A stretch of DNA of 64,000 bases from Planctomycetota bacterium (GTDB taxonomy: Bacteria > Planctomycetota > UBA1135 > GCA-002686595), in contig JAEUHY010000035.1 in NCBI GenBank assembly GCA_016795325.1, positions 186,001 to 250,000 of the forward strand, written 5' to 3'. Both the position numbers and the translations under genes were made by a program. Position 1 is the first letter of the stretch. The number at the start of each line of letters is the position of its first letter. Shown in pieces: positions 35,106 to 44,337 of the stretch. The notes under the pieces are model-generated. The model saw only the letters and a program-made list of their open reading frames with translations. It was not told where the DNA came from and did not search any database.

Positions 35106-36656
35106 TCAGGCGTAGGTCGCCAGCAGCGCCACGACCGGTCGCGCCGAGGGACGGCCGTGTTGCCAGTCGCCGCCTTCGCAGCCGCTGCCGCCGATGTCGA
35201 TGTGCGTGAAGCACAGCGGGTTCGACGAGTCGTTGCCGTGTTTGTCGAGCCCCGCGGCGATCGCCAGGAACGCCATCGGGAACTGGTGGCCGCGCGCGGT
35301 GCCCGAGGACGGCAGGTTGTTGCACGAGAGCACGTCGTCGGCCTTGGTGCGCGGCGCCACGAAATCGAAATCCTCGCGGCGCAGGCGCGAGAGCTCGAAC
35401 GGGTCGCCCCACAGCTCGCCCTGCGCGGCCAGGCGTTCGGCGACGCCGTTCGAGCGCGCCGGACCGTTGTCGAGCGCGATGTTGTACGGGCCGACAGCGC
35501 GCCCGGCGTGGCCGGTCAGCGTGGCGACCGAGAACAGGCGCGGCGCGGTCGCCTTGGCGGCCTCGACGCGCAGGTGGGAGAGCAGGTCGGCGAGCACCAG
35601 GCGGCCCTCCGCGTCGGTGTTGCCGATGCGCACGCGCACGCCGGCGTGGCTTGTGACGATCTCGTCGGTGACGAAGCTCTCCGCGCCGATCGAGTTGCGC
35701 ACGACGCCCAACTCCGCGACGACCTTGACGCCGCGCGCGCCGAGCTTCGCCAGCGCGAGCATGAAGCCCGCCACCGCCGCCGCGCCGCCCTTGTCGCGGC
35801 TCATGCCCGCCATCGCGCCGCCGACCTTGAGGTCCGCGCCGCCGGTGTCGTAGGTCAGGCCCTTGCCGGCGAACAGCAGCGTCTGTTCGACCTTGCCCTT
35901 GGGCGTGTACTCCAGCCGCACGACGCAGGGGCGATGCCGCTCGACCTCGAGGCTCGCGCGCGCGACGGCGCTGAGCAGCGGGTACTCCTTGGCGAGCACC
36001 TTCTGCTGGTCGATCACGCGCACCTTGACGCCGCTGCCCTTGAAGGCCTCGACGCAGTACTGGGCGAAACGCGGCGGCGCCATGCGCTCGGGCTCGGTGC
36101 CGCACAGGTCGCGCGCCAGGCGCTGGCCGGCTTCGGCGGCTTCGACCCAGGCCGCGTCGGCGGCCTCGAACGCGCCGTTCAGCACGCACCAGCCGATCGA
36201 CTGCACCGGTTCGACGCCTGCGCCGCGGGCTTCGCGCGCTTCGAGCGGCTCCCACAGCCCGCCGAGCGCGCCCAGCGCCGCGACGCGCGCGGCGTTGGCG
36301 TGGCGCGCATCCGCGGGCGGCGGCGCGAGCACGACCAGCGGCTTCACCGCGCCGGCGTCACGCGCCCGCAGCAGTCCTTTGCGCGCGGCTTCGGCGTAGC
36401 GGCGCACGTCGTCGTGGTCGCGCTGCACCGGCCCGGTGGGGGCGAGCACCACGCGGCCGCCGGGCGCGCCCTGGCAGGGCACGAGCGAAAGCGCTCCCGC
36501 GGCCTTGGCGTCGAGCGCGCGCGCGGTGGCGAAGGCCTGGGCGACGAGCGGTTGCGCAACCGCCGCGAGATCGTGCGCGACGACCACGAGGGCGTCGTAG
36601 TCGTGCTTCTTGGCGAGCGTGGCTTCGAGGTTCGCGACGGCGTGGAGTCGAGTCAT
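35106..36656 (-). CDS. M17-family (leucyl aminopeptidase-like) metallopeptidase
   Basis: 516 residues from the ATG at 36656 (MTRLHAVANLEATLAKKHDYDAL). An in-frame ATG at 36728 would add a Ser/Thr/Ala-rich stretch of 24 residues that looks non-coding. The C-terminal catalytic half has the M17 core: GKGLTYDTGGADLKVGG near 262, MSRDKGGAAAV, and the signature NTDAEGRLVLAD near 342. It removes N-terminal residues using two divalent metals and is cytoplasmic. The core is more like the divergent animal and bacterial M17 branch than E. coli PepA (DKGG for DMGG; SGTARGHQFPMAFL near the end). Divergent from the giant secreted protein. Confidence 0.85.
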   Translation of the reverse strand: MTRLHAVANLEATLAKKHDYDALVVVAHDLAAVAQPLVAQAFATARALDAKAAGALSLVPCQGAPGGRVVLAPTGPVQRDHDDVRRYAEAARKGLLRARDAGAVKPLVVLAPPPADARHANAARVAALGALGGLWEPLEAREARGAGVEPVQSIGWCVLNGAFEAADAAWVEAAEAGQRLARDLCGTEPERMAPPRFAQYCVEAFKGSGVKVRVIDQQKVLAKEYPLLSAVARASLEVERHRPCVVRLEYTPKGKVEQTLLFAGKGLTYDTGGADLKVGGAMAGMSRDKGGAAAVAGFMLALAKLGARGVKVVAELGVVRNSIGAESFVTDEIVTSHAGVRVRIGNTDAEGRLVLADLLSHLRVEAAKATAPRLFSVATLTGHAGRAVGPYNIALDNGPARSNGVAERLAAQGELWGDPFELSRLRREDFDFVAPRTKADDVLSCNNLPSSGTARGHQFPMAFLAIAAGLDKHGNDSSNPLCFTHIDIGGSGCEGGDWQHGRPSARPVVALLATYA

Positions 36657-37016
36657 GGCGGCTGTGGCGGCGGTGGAGGTTGCGGCTAGAGGAGCGCGCG
36701 AAGGCGGGATCGAGGCGTGGAAGGTCAAGCGGCCGAGGATAGCGGGCGAGCCGGGCGTCCTTCACGGTGCATTGCGACTGAACCCGGTGCTCGGCGCGGC
36801 GTTGCCGACGCGAGCTGTGAGTTCTGCCCAACACCGCACTAGCTCGTGGCGTTGGAGGGCCCGCTCGGAGCCCGCGGCGCCAGCAAGTCCACGTCGGACG
36901 TGCTGGGGCCGCGTGCTCGTGAGAACGGCCGATGGCTAGAGTTCACCTCGCGCGCAGCCGCGCTGCGCGGCGAGTGAGCGGCGCGACGAGCGCAACGAGA
37001 AAGCGATTCGACAACG
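36657..37016. other. Divergent intergenic region
   Basis: 360 bases between the aminopeptidase and the giant secreted-protein gene. No credible ORF, RNA gene or strong hairpin seen. It should contain both promoters. Confidence 0.5.
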
Positions 37017-40000
37017 ATGATGCAACGTGGTCTCTCCTGTGTGGCGGCGTGGGTGTTGTGCGCGGGTGCGGCGGCGGCTTGGCAGGCGCCGGGGACCCAG
37101 CAGCCGTACAACTTCGACGAGCAGTTCGCGTTCGCGGCCGACCGTCGCGCGCTGCTCGAGCTCTTGATCCCCGGCAGCGAGGAGCACTCGTACTACTCGT
37201 GCCTCGAGCGGCAGCACGCCGGCGATCTCGCGGCGGTTGCGCCGTTGCTCGCGGCCTGGGAGCAGCGCCACGGCCGCACGCAGCGCTGGATCGAGATCGA
37301 CCACCGCCAGAAGTTGCTCGAGTTCGCGCGCCAGCCCGAGCCGACCTGGAGCTGGCTGCAGAACGAGCTCGGGCTCGGCTTCCAGCACGAGCGCGAGGCG
37401 TCGGGCGAGAAGCCGAACCTGCCGACGTCGCTCGACGCCGCGCTGGTGAGCGAAGCGGCCTGGCTGCGACGCGCCGCACAGCGCCACGGCAATCCGGTGA
37501 ACGGCGTGCGCGGCGCTGCTCTCTCGCGCCTCGTGGGGAGCCAGCTCAGCGACGAAGACCTCACGCGGCTGCTGCAGCGCCTGCGCCGCGCCGATCTGCC
37601 CGGAATTCCGGAAATGGTCGTGTGTCAATTGGCGCTGCGCGACGCCAGCGCGTTCGGCGCGCTCGAGATCCACAAGCTGCTGACGCTCGAACAACTCGAG
37701 GAGTGCGCGCGGCTCGAGCCCAAGCTGCTCGGGAACGCGAAGTTCGTCGCCTCGTGGGTGGAGCGCCTCGCGCCCGGCGCCGACGAAGACGGGCAGTTCG
37801 ACCTGAGCGTGCGCCACGCGCACCTCGAACGCCTCGAGGCTTTCACGGCGCGCCTGTCGGGCGCGTTCAACTCGCTCAAGGCGCACGTGCTGCACCACCG
37901 GCTCGCGCACGACCTCGCTGCGGGCGAGCTCGAACTCGAGCGGCTTCGCGCGTACTTGCGCTTGCCGCGTTCGAGCGCGGTCACGCACCCGCGCCTGCTC
38001 GAGCGCGCAGGCCGCGGCGAGGTCGCGGACCTGAGCGGCGCTCACCCGACGGGCTGGGCGAACGTGGGCGACGACGAGCCGCTCGTGCGCGCCTGCCTCG
38101 AGCACTTCCTCGTCGGCGCCGCGGACACGTCCGCCTTCGACGAACTCGTGGAGCCGCGCTACCTCGCGCGCGTTTTCGCTGAGACGAAGATCCTCGCCGG
38201 CCAGGGCGACATGGAGCGCTGGTACGCGCTGCTCGACGATCCGGCCGCGTACGAGGCGCTCAAGCAGCGCGTCGAGCTGCGTTTCGCGCCGACGCAGCGC
38301 GAGCAGTTCGACGCCGACGCGCCGGTGGAGCTCGAACTCGACGTCAAGAACGTCTCGACGCTGCTCGTGAAGGTCTACGAGATCCACGCGCTCAACTTCT
38401 ACGCCGCGCAGAAGCGCGAGATCGACGCGACGCTGGAGCTCGACGGCCTGGTCGCGAACGAAGAGGCGACGTACACGTACGACGACAGTCCGCTGCGCCG
38501 CGTGCGCCGGCGTTTCGCCTTCCCGCAGCTCGCGCGGCCGGGCGTGTTCGTGATCGAGTTCATCGGCAACGGCGCGGCGAGCCGCGCGGTCGTGCGCAAG
38601 GGCGGCCTGCGGCTCGCTGAACGCATCGGCGCCGCGGGCCACGTGTTCCGCGTGCTCGACGAACGCGGCGTGCACCACAAGGACGCGCGGCTGCACTTCG
38701 AAGGCCGCCAACTCGAGGCCGACGAGCGCGGCGAGATCGTGCTGCCCTTCAGCGCGAGCCCGGGCCGCAAGCCGCTCGTCGTGCAAGCGGGCGCGCGTGT
38801 CGCGCTCGAACACTTCGAACACCGCGGCGAGAGTTTGCGTCTGGAGCTCGACAGCTTCGTCGAGCGCGAGTCGCTGCGCAGCGGCGAAACCGCGCGGCTC
38901 CTGGTGCGGCCGCACCTGTACATCGCGGACCAAGCGGCGAGCCTCGCGCTGCTCGAATCGTCGGTGCTGACCATCAAGACCGTCGACTTCGACGGCGTGC
39001 CGTCGTCGCTCCACCTGCGCGGGCTCGCGTTCAACGCGAACGGCGAACTCGTGCAGGAGATCGCCGTGCCGCAGCGCCTGCGCAGCCTGACGGTGAGCCT
39101 CGCGGGGCGTGTGACCGGCTCGATCGACGGCAATCCCGTGGAGCTCTCCGCGCAGAGCCGCGAACTCGCGGTGAACCAGATCGAGGCGCAGGGCGGGATC
39201 AAGTGCCCGCTGCTCGGCCGCGACGACCAAGGCTGGTTCGTCGACATGCTCGGCAAGAACGGCGAGCCGTACGCGGACTACGTGATGCGTCTGACCTTCT
39301 CACACCGCGACTATCGCGACGACTTCGACGTGACGCTCATGACCGACGCCGCGGGACGCATCCGCCTGGGTGCGCTCGGCGGGATCGAGGCCGTGCGCAC
39401 CAACGGATTCGCGGGGAATGTCTCCGGCTGGCGCCTCGACGATGCTCGCGCGTCGCTGCCCGGAGTGCTCCACGCCGTGCGTGGCCAGACGCTTCGCGTA
39501 CCGTACCCGCACTCGACGCCGCTGAGCCGCGAAACAGTCTCGCTCCTCGAAGTGCGCGGCGAGCTTGCGCTGCGCGATGCGTACAACAAGCTCGCGCTCG
39601 CGGGCGGCTTCCTGGAGCTGCGCGAGCTAGCGCCCGGCGACTACCGATTGGTGCTGCACGAGTCGGGCGCGCAGGTGCTCGTCAGCGTGACCAACGGCGT
39701 CGCGCGCGACGGTTGGGCGCTCGGAGCGCAGCGCGCGCTCGAGCTGGGGCCGACGACGACGCTCGGCATCGGCGCCGTGCGCGTCGAAGGCGACACGCTC
39801 GTCGTCCAACTGGGCGGCGCGGGCGCCGACGCGCGTGTGCACGTCTTCAGCACGCGCTACGAGCCGGCGTTCGATGTCTTCGACGCATTCTGGGGCGGTC
39901 CGCAGCTCGAATTGAGTGAGCTTGCGCTCGGTGCGGAGCAGAGCGACCTGCGCAGCGGGCGCGCGATCAGCGACGAGTTCCGCTACATCCTCGAGCGGCG

Positions 40001-43000
40001 CTTCGCGCGCAAGTTCCCGGGCAATCTGCTCGCGCGGCCGAGTTTGCTGCTGAACCGCTTCGCGCTCGACGTGAGCTCGACGAATGCGGCGGACCAAAGT
40101 GGCTCGGGTGGCGCGTACGGGGGCCGCTTTGGCGGCAAGAAAGACACTCGCGCGCGCGGCGGCGCCACGTCGGGCAGCCCCGGCGCCTCCGGCATGCATC
40201 CCTCCTGCGTTCCGAACTTCGACTTCCTCGACGGCACGCGCGGTCTCGCGGCCAACTTGCGGCCGGACGCACAGGGCGTGGTGCGCGTGCCGCTCGCGCA
40301 GCTCGGCGACGGCCAGCACGTCCACGTGCTCGCGCTCGACGCGCGCCAGCGCGCCTACCGCGCGCTCGCACTTCCCGCACAACCGCTGCGCGTGCGCGAG
40401 CAGCGGCTCGCGTCGTCGCTGGACGTCGCGCGGCGCCTGAGCGAGCAACGCAGCGTCGAGTTCGTCGCGTCCGGGGCGACGCTCGAGTTCGACGAACGCG
40501 CCAGCGGCGGCGCGAAGACCTACGACGCGCTCGACGACGTCTTCGGCTACTTCCGCACGGTCGACGGCGGGCTGCTCGACCAGTTCGAGTTCTTGCCGCG
40601 CTGGCCCAAGCTCACGCCCGAAGAGCAGCGCGCGCGCTACTCGCAGTACGCCTGCCACGAGCTGAACCTGTTCCTCGCGCGCAAGGACCCGGCCTTCTTC
40701 GAGGCCGTCGTGCGTCCGCACCTCGCGAACAAGCGCGACAAGACCTTCCTCGACCACTGGCTGCTCGGCGAGCCGCTCGAGCGCTACCTCGAGCCGTGGG
40801 CTTTCGCGCAGCTCAACATCGTCGAGCGCATCCTGCTGACGCAGCGCCTGCCCGGTCGCGCGGCGAGTGGAACGCGCCACGTGCAGGAGCTGTTCGAACT
40901 CGTGCCGCCGGATGTCGCGCGCGACGAGTGGCGCTTCTCCGTGGCGCTCGCGGGCCGCGACCTCTCTCGCGATACCTCGGGCGGGCTCGTGGGCAGCGAC
41001 GAGTTCTTCATCGGGCAAGGCGCGCAAGCGCAGTTCGATGCCGCCAAGTACGCGCCCGGCGCGCCTCCGCCCACAGCGGCGCCGATGGCGCCGGCCGGCA
41101 AGCCCGGCGCGGACGCGAAGCGGAAGTCCGACGAACGCCAGGAGGTTGCGGAGGAGAGTGAGTCCGCCGTTGCGGAGCCGTCGGGACCCGCCAGTCCAGG
41201 TCCGGCGGCCAGCGGTCCGGGTGGGGACAGCGTGGTCACGCTCGGCTTCGACCTGGAGCAGGACAAGCAGCGCCGCGCGGCGGTGCGACGCCTCTACCAA
41301 CCGCTCGCCACGACGGCGGTGTTCGCCGAGACCAACTACTTCGGCCGGCGCGCGAGCGACCACAACGCGAACCTGGTCACCGTCAACGCCTTCTGGCTCG
41401 ACTTCGCGAAGAGCGGAGCGAACGCGCCCTTCGTCTCGAAGCACTTCATGGCGGCGAGCGGGCACGCGAACGAGATGCTGCTCGCGCTCGCGTTGCTCGA
41501 CCTGCCCTTCGAGGCCGGTGCGCACAAAGTCGAGTCGCGCAAGGGCCGCACGTACTTCACCGCGGCGAACGGACTGCTCGTGGCGCGCAAGGACCTGCGC
41601 GAGCTCGAGTCCGCGGACGCTGCGGCGCCGCTGCTCGTCAGCCAGGACTTCGTGCGCCTCGACGACCGTTTCGAGTTCGTCGGTTCGCAGCAGCGCGACA
41701 AGCTCGTGCGCGGCGAGTTCCTCGTTGCGGTTCCCTACGGCTGTCGCGTGGTGGTCACCAATCCCAGCTCGACGCCGCGCGAAGTCGAGCTCTTGCTGCA
41801 AGTTCCTGCCGGCTCGATCCCGCTCGGTGGCGCGCGCCGCACGCGCGGCGAACGCGTGCAGATCGGCGCGTACGGCACGCAGAGCGTGGAGTACGGCTTC
41901 TACTTCCCCGCGCCCGGGAAGTTCGCGCACTATCCCGTGCACGTGGCCGAGAACGGTCGCATCGCGGCCGCCGCCCAGCCCGCGACGATCGTGGTCGCGG
42001 CCGAACCCGCGGCGGCGGACACGACCTCGTGGGAGTACGTGTCGCAGCGCGGCAGCTCGGAGCAGGTGCTCGCGTACCTCGCGCAAGCCAACCTGCAGCG
42101 GATCGACCTTGCCCGCATCGCCTGGCGCATGCGCGAACGTGCGTTCTACGACGCGACGCTCAAGCTGCTGCGCGAGCGGATGCGCTACGACGACGTGCTG
42201 TGGTCGTACTCCGTGCGGCACCGCGACACGGCCGGCGCGCGCGAGTACCTGCCGTTCCAAGCTGGACTGTGCGCGAACAGCGGGCCGTGGCTGGATACGC
42301 CGCTCGTGCGCATCGACCCGGTCGCGCGCCGCGCGTACGAGCAGCTCGAGTTCGACCCGCTCGTCAACCCGCGCGCACATCCTTTCGGGCGGCAACGCGA
42401 GATCCTCAACTCCGAGTTCGCCGCGCAGTACCAGCGCTTCCTGTGGATCCTCACGCACCGGCCGGCGCTCGACGCGCACGACTGGATGAGCGCGACGTAC
42501 TACCTGCTGCTCCAGGACCGCATCGAAGAGGCGCTGGCGGCCTTCGCGAAGGTCGACGCCGCGGCGCTCAACACGCGCCTGCAATACGACTACTTCCGCG
42601 CGTACCTCGCGTTCTTCGGCGACACTCCGCAGGCTGCGCGCCCGATCGCCGAGGCGTACCGCACGTACCCGGTTGCGCGCTGGCGCAGCATGTTCGGCGA
42701 CGTGCTCAGCCAGCTCGACGAGTTGTCGGGCGCCAAGCCGCTCGTCGGCGATCCGCGCGACCGCGACCAGCGCCAGAACGCGCTCGCGGCGAGCGAACCC
42801 GCGCTGTCGCTCGAGCTGGCCGGCTCGCGCGTCGTGCTCGGCTACGCGAACCTCGCCGCGTGCGAGGTCAGCTACTACCCGATGGACATCGAATTCCTGT
42901 TCTCGAGCAATCCGTTCGTGCAGCAGGACTCCGGCGCGTTCGCGTTCATCAAGCCCAAGCGCTCCGACACGCTGCAACTGCCCAGCGGCGCAGCCGAACA

Positions 43001-43370
43001 CAGCTTCGAGCTGCCCGCGGAGTTCCGCACGGCCAACGTGTTGATCGAAGTGCGCGCGGGCGCGCTCGTGCGGCGCAAGCCGTGCTTGCAGGGCTCGCTG
43101 CGCGTGCAGTGGCTCGAGAACGCCGGCCAGCTCGCGGTGACGAGCTCCGTCAGCGGCAAGCCGCTGCCCAAGGCGTACGTCAAGGTCTACGCACGCGGCG
43201 ACGACGGAGTCGTGCGCTTCCACAAGGACGGCTACACCGACCTGCGCGGACGCTTCGACTACGTGTCGCTCTCCGGCGAGGGCGTGAGCAACGCCGCGCG
43301 TTACGCGGTGCTCGTCGCGAGCGAGAGCGAGGGCGCGACGATCGGTGAGGCAGCGCCGCCGGCGAAGTGA
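37017..43370 (+). CDS. Giant secreted protein with alpha-2-macroglobulin-like organisation
   Basis: 2117 residues; signal peptide about 1-22 (CVAAWVLCAGAAAAWQ); ATG at 37017 or 37020. After an alpha-helical N-terminal third, macroglobulin-type beta domains appear from about 430 (PVELELDVKNVSTLLVKVYEIHALNFY). Near 1055-1120, CVPNFDFLDGTRGLAANLRPDAQGVVRVPLAQL resembles the segment of A2M proteins where a domain begins 'f.P.l.td..G.a.v...lpd'. A Pro/Ala/Lys/Glu-rich linker lies at about 1345-1405. A late domain has YGCRVVVTNPSSTPREVELLLQVPAG. No thioester motif (CxEQ) is present, so any inhibitor activity would be non-covalent. The A2M relationship is by pattern only. It probably spans or coats the envelope. 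Confidence 0.6.
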   Translation: MMQRGLSCVAAWVLCAGAAAAWQAPGTQQPYNFDEQFAFAADRRALLELLIPGSEEHSYYSCLERQHAGDLAAVAPLLAAWEQRHGRTQRWIEIDHRQKLLEFARQPEPTWSWLQNELGLGFQHEREASGEKPNLPTSLDAALVSEAAWLRRAAQRHGNPVNGVRGAALSRLVGSQLSDEDLTRLLQRLRRADLPGIPEMVVCQLALRDASAFGALEIHKLLTLEQLEECARLEPKLLGNAKFVASWVERLAPGADEDGQFDLSVRHAHLERLEAFTARLSGAFNSLKAHVLHHRLAHDLAAGELELERLRAYLRLPRSSAVTHPRLLERAGRGEVADLSGAHPTGWANVGDDEPLVRACLEHFLVGAADTSAFDELVEPRYLARVFAETKILAGQGDMERWYALLDDPAAYEALKQRVELRFAPTQREQFDADAPVELELDVKNVSTLLVKVYEIHALNFYAAQKREIDATLELDGLVANEEATYTYDDSPLRRVRRRFAFPQLARPGVFVIEFIGNGAASRAVVRKGGLRLAERIGAAGHVFRVLDERGVHHKDARLHFEGRQLEADERGEIVLPFSASPGRKPLVVQAGARVALEHFEHRGESLRLELDSFVERESLRSGETARLLVRPHLYIADQAASLALLESSVLTIKTVDFDGVPSSLHLRGLAFNANGELVQEIAVPQRLRSLTVSLAGRVTGSIDGNPVELSAQSRELAVNQIEAQGGIKCPLLGRDDQGWFVDMLGKNGEPYADYVMRLTFSHRDYRDDFDVTLMTDAAGRIRLGALGGIEAVRTNGFAGNVSGWRLDDARASLPGVLHAVRGQTLRVPYPHSTPLSRETVSLLEVRGELALRDAYNKLALAGGFLELRELAPGDYRLVLHESGAQVLVSVTNGVARDGWALGAQRALELGPTTTLGIGAVRVEGDTLVVQLGGAGADARVHVFSTRYEPAFDVFDAFWGGPQLELSELALGAEQSDLRSGRAISDEFRYILERRFARKFPGNLLARPSLLLNRFALDVSSTNAADQSGSGGAYGGRFGGKKDTRARGGATSGSPGASGMHPSCVPNFDFLDGTRGLAANLRPDAQGVVRVPLAQLGDGQHVHVLALDARQRAYRALALPAQPLRVREQRLASSLDVARRLSEQRSVEFVASGATLEFDERASGGAKTYDALDDVFGYFRTVDGGLLDQFEFLPRWPKLTPEEQRARYSQYACHELNLFLARKDPAFFEAVVRPHLANKRDKTFLDHWLLGEPLERYLEPWAFAQLNIVERILLTQRLPGRAASGTRHVQELFELVPPDVARDEWRFSVALAGRDLSRDTSGGLVGSDEFFIGQGAQAQFDAAKYAPGAPPPTAAPMAPAGKPGADAKRKSDERQEVAEESESAVAEPSGPASPGPAASGPGGDSVVTLGFDLEQDKQRRAAVRRLYQPLATTAVFAETNYFGRRASDHNANLVTVNAFWLDFAKSGANAPFVSKHFMAASGHANEMLLALALLDLPFEAGAHKVESRKGRTYFTAANGLLVARKDLRELESADAAAPLLVSQDFVRLDDRFEFVGSQQRDKLVRGEFLVAVPYGCRVVVTNPSSTPREVELLLQVPAGSIPLGGARRTRGERVQIGAYGTQSVEYGFYFPAPGKFAHYPVHVAENGRIAAAAQPATIVVAAEPAAADTTSWEYVSQRGSSEQVLAYLAQANLQRIDLARIAWRMRERAFYDATLKLLRERMRYDDVLWSYSVRHRDTAGAREYLPFQAGLCANSGPWLDTPLVRIDPVARRAYEQLEFDPLVNPRAHPFGRQREILNSEFAAQYQRFLWILTHRPALDAHDWMSATYYLLLQDRIEEALAAFAKVDAAALNTRLQYDYFRAYLAFFGDTPQAARPIAEAYRTYPVARWRSMFGDVLSQLDELSGAKPLVGDPRDRDQRQNALAASEPALSLELAGSRVVLGYANLAACEVSYYPMDIEFLFSSNPFVQQDSGAFAFIKPKRSDTLQLPSGAAEHSFELPAEFRTANVLIEVRAGALVRRKPCLQGSLRVQWLENAGQLAVTSSVSGKPLPKAYVKVYARGDDGVVRFHKDGYTDLRGRFDYVSLSGEGVSNAARYAVLVASESEGATIGEAAPPAK

Positions 43371-43406
43371 GCGCGCGGCGCGAGCCCAGTCGCGCTGCAA
43401 GCAGGA

Positions 43407-43444
43407 AAGCAGGCGCGCGGAGCCCGGGCTCCGCGCGCCTGCTT
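43407..43444. terminator. Perfect 38-bp palindromic terminator between convergent genes
   Basis: The sequence AAGCAGGCGCGCGGAGCCC is followed immediately by its exact complement, giving a 19-bp stem. It lies between the stops at 43370 (+) and 43465 (-). A short T-containing stretch (TTGTTCG) follows on the plus side. It would stop transcription from both sides. Confidence 0.75.
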
Positions 43445-43464
43445 GTTCGTGCAGCGAGAGTTGA

Positions 43465-44214
43465 TCAGGCGACTTCGACCGGCGCCTCGCCGTTGAGCCT
43501 GAGGTAGATGTACGCCGTAGCGATGCTGATCAGCGCGAAAGCCGCAGGCGCGGTCACGAGCACGCCGACCAGGCACATCAACAGTCCGGCCACGGTCGCC
43601 GCGAAGGACACGAGGCAGGCGAGCAGCACGAAGACAAGCAGCTCGAGCTTGTGGCCCGAGGTGAGCTTCCAGCACTGGACCAAGCTCTCGAGCGGGCCTG
43701 TGCGGCGATCGGCGAGCACGAACTGCCACACGTAGAGGCCGAGCGCGAGGATCACGGCCGGCACGATGCACAAGAACACGCCGAAGAAGATTCCGACGCC
43801 CATCAGCAGCGCGGCGCCGAGCGCGCTCCAGAACGGCGCGCGGAAGAAGTCGGCGAAGTCTGCGCGTTGGCCGCGCGCCTTGAGCAGGCTGTAGCGCGCC
43901 GTTCCCGCGGCGACCCACAGCGAAAGCGGAAGGCCGACCAGCACGACACTCGCGATGTAGAGCACGATGCCGAGGGCGGCGACGGTGTCGTCGCCCGTCT
44001 GAGCCGCGAGCACGGCCACGAGCGCGCCGCAGATCGCGGGCGCGGCGGCGACCAGTTGCGCGACGAAGATGAGCAGCACGCTCAGCGGGTCGCGCACGAT
44101 GGCGTTCCAGCCGAAGCTGAGCGCTCCGACCGGACTCCAGGGCCGAGTCGGGCCGCCGCCGGGCATCGCCGCCTGCGGGGCTTCGAAGGGATTGCGCGGA
44201 TCCGAGTTGTCCAT
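43465..44214 (-). CDS. Polytopic membrane protein of unknown function
   Basis: 249 residues from the ATG at 44214 (MDNSDPRNPFEAPQ), preferred over one at 44235. The N-terminal 40 residues are Pro/Gly-rich and soluble; then about six membrane helices follow (VLLIFVAQLVAAAPAICG, GIVLYIASVVLVGLPLSLWVA, ALGAALLMGVGIFFGVFLCI, VILALGLYVWQFVLAD, LVFVLLACLVSFAATVAGLL, APAAFALISIATAYIYL). The arrangement resembles DUF975/glycerophosphoryl-diester-membrane-domain-type proteins, with the conserved 'lvltD......al..S..l..g' loop seen as VLADRRTGPLESLVQCWKLTSGH. Function unknown. Confidence 0.7.
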   Translation of the reverse strand: MDNSDPRNPFEAPQAAMPGGGPTRPWSPVGALSFGWNAIVRDPLSVLLIFVAQLVAAAPAICGALVAVLAAQTGDDTVAALGIVLYIASVVLVGLPLSLWVAAGTARYSLLKARGQRADFADFFRAPFWSALGAALLMGVGIFFGVFLCIVPAVILALGLYVWQFVLADRRTGPLESLVQCWKLTSGHKLELLVFVLLACLVSFAATVAGLLMCLVGVLVTAPAAFALISIATAYIYLRLNGEAPVEVA

Positions 44215-44337
44215 GGGGCTGCGACTACAGTGCACCTGCCCCGGCGTTTCACGCGTTCGCTTCTTGGCGGTTGGTCGGCGCGCGTGCGGCCCGCCTAGCC
44301 CCGATGCACGGTTCGACGCGCTCGCGGGCCCGGACCG

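Noticed and set aside
39627..43400. 1257-codon open frame on the minus strand opposite the giant secreted protein
   Set aside because: Such frames are common opposite high-GC genes. The plus-strand protein has a signal peptide and domain order, while this one is a low-complexity Arg/Ala/Glu composition with no family.
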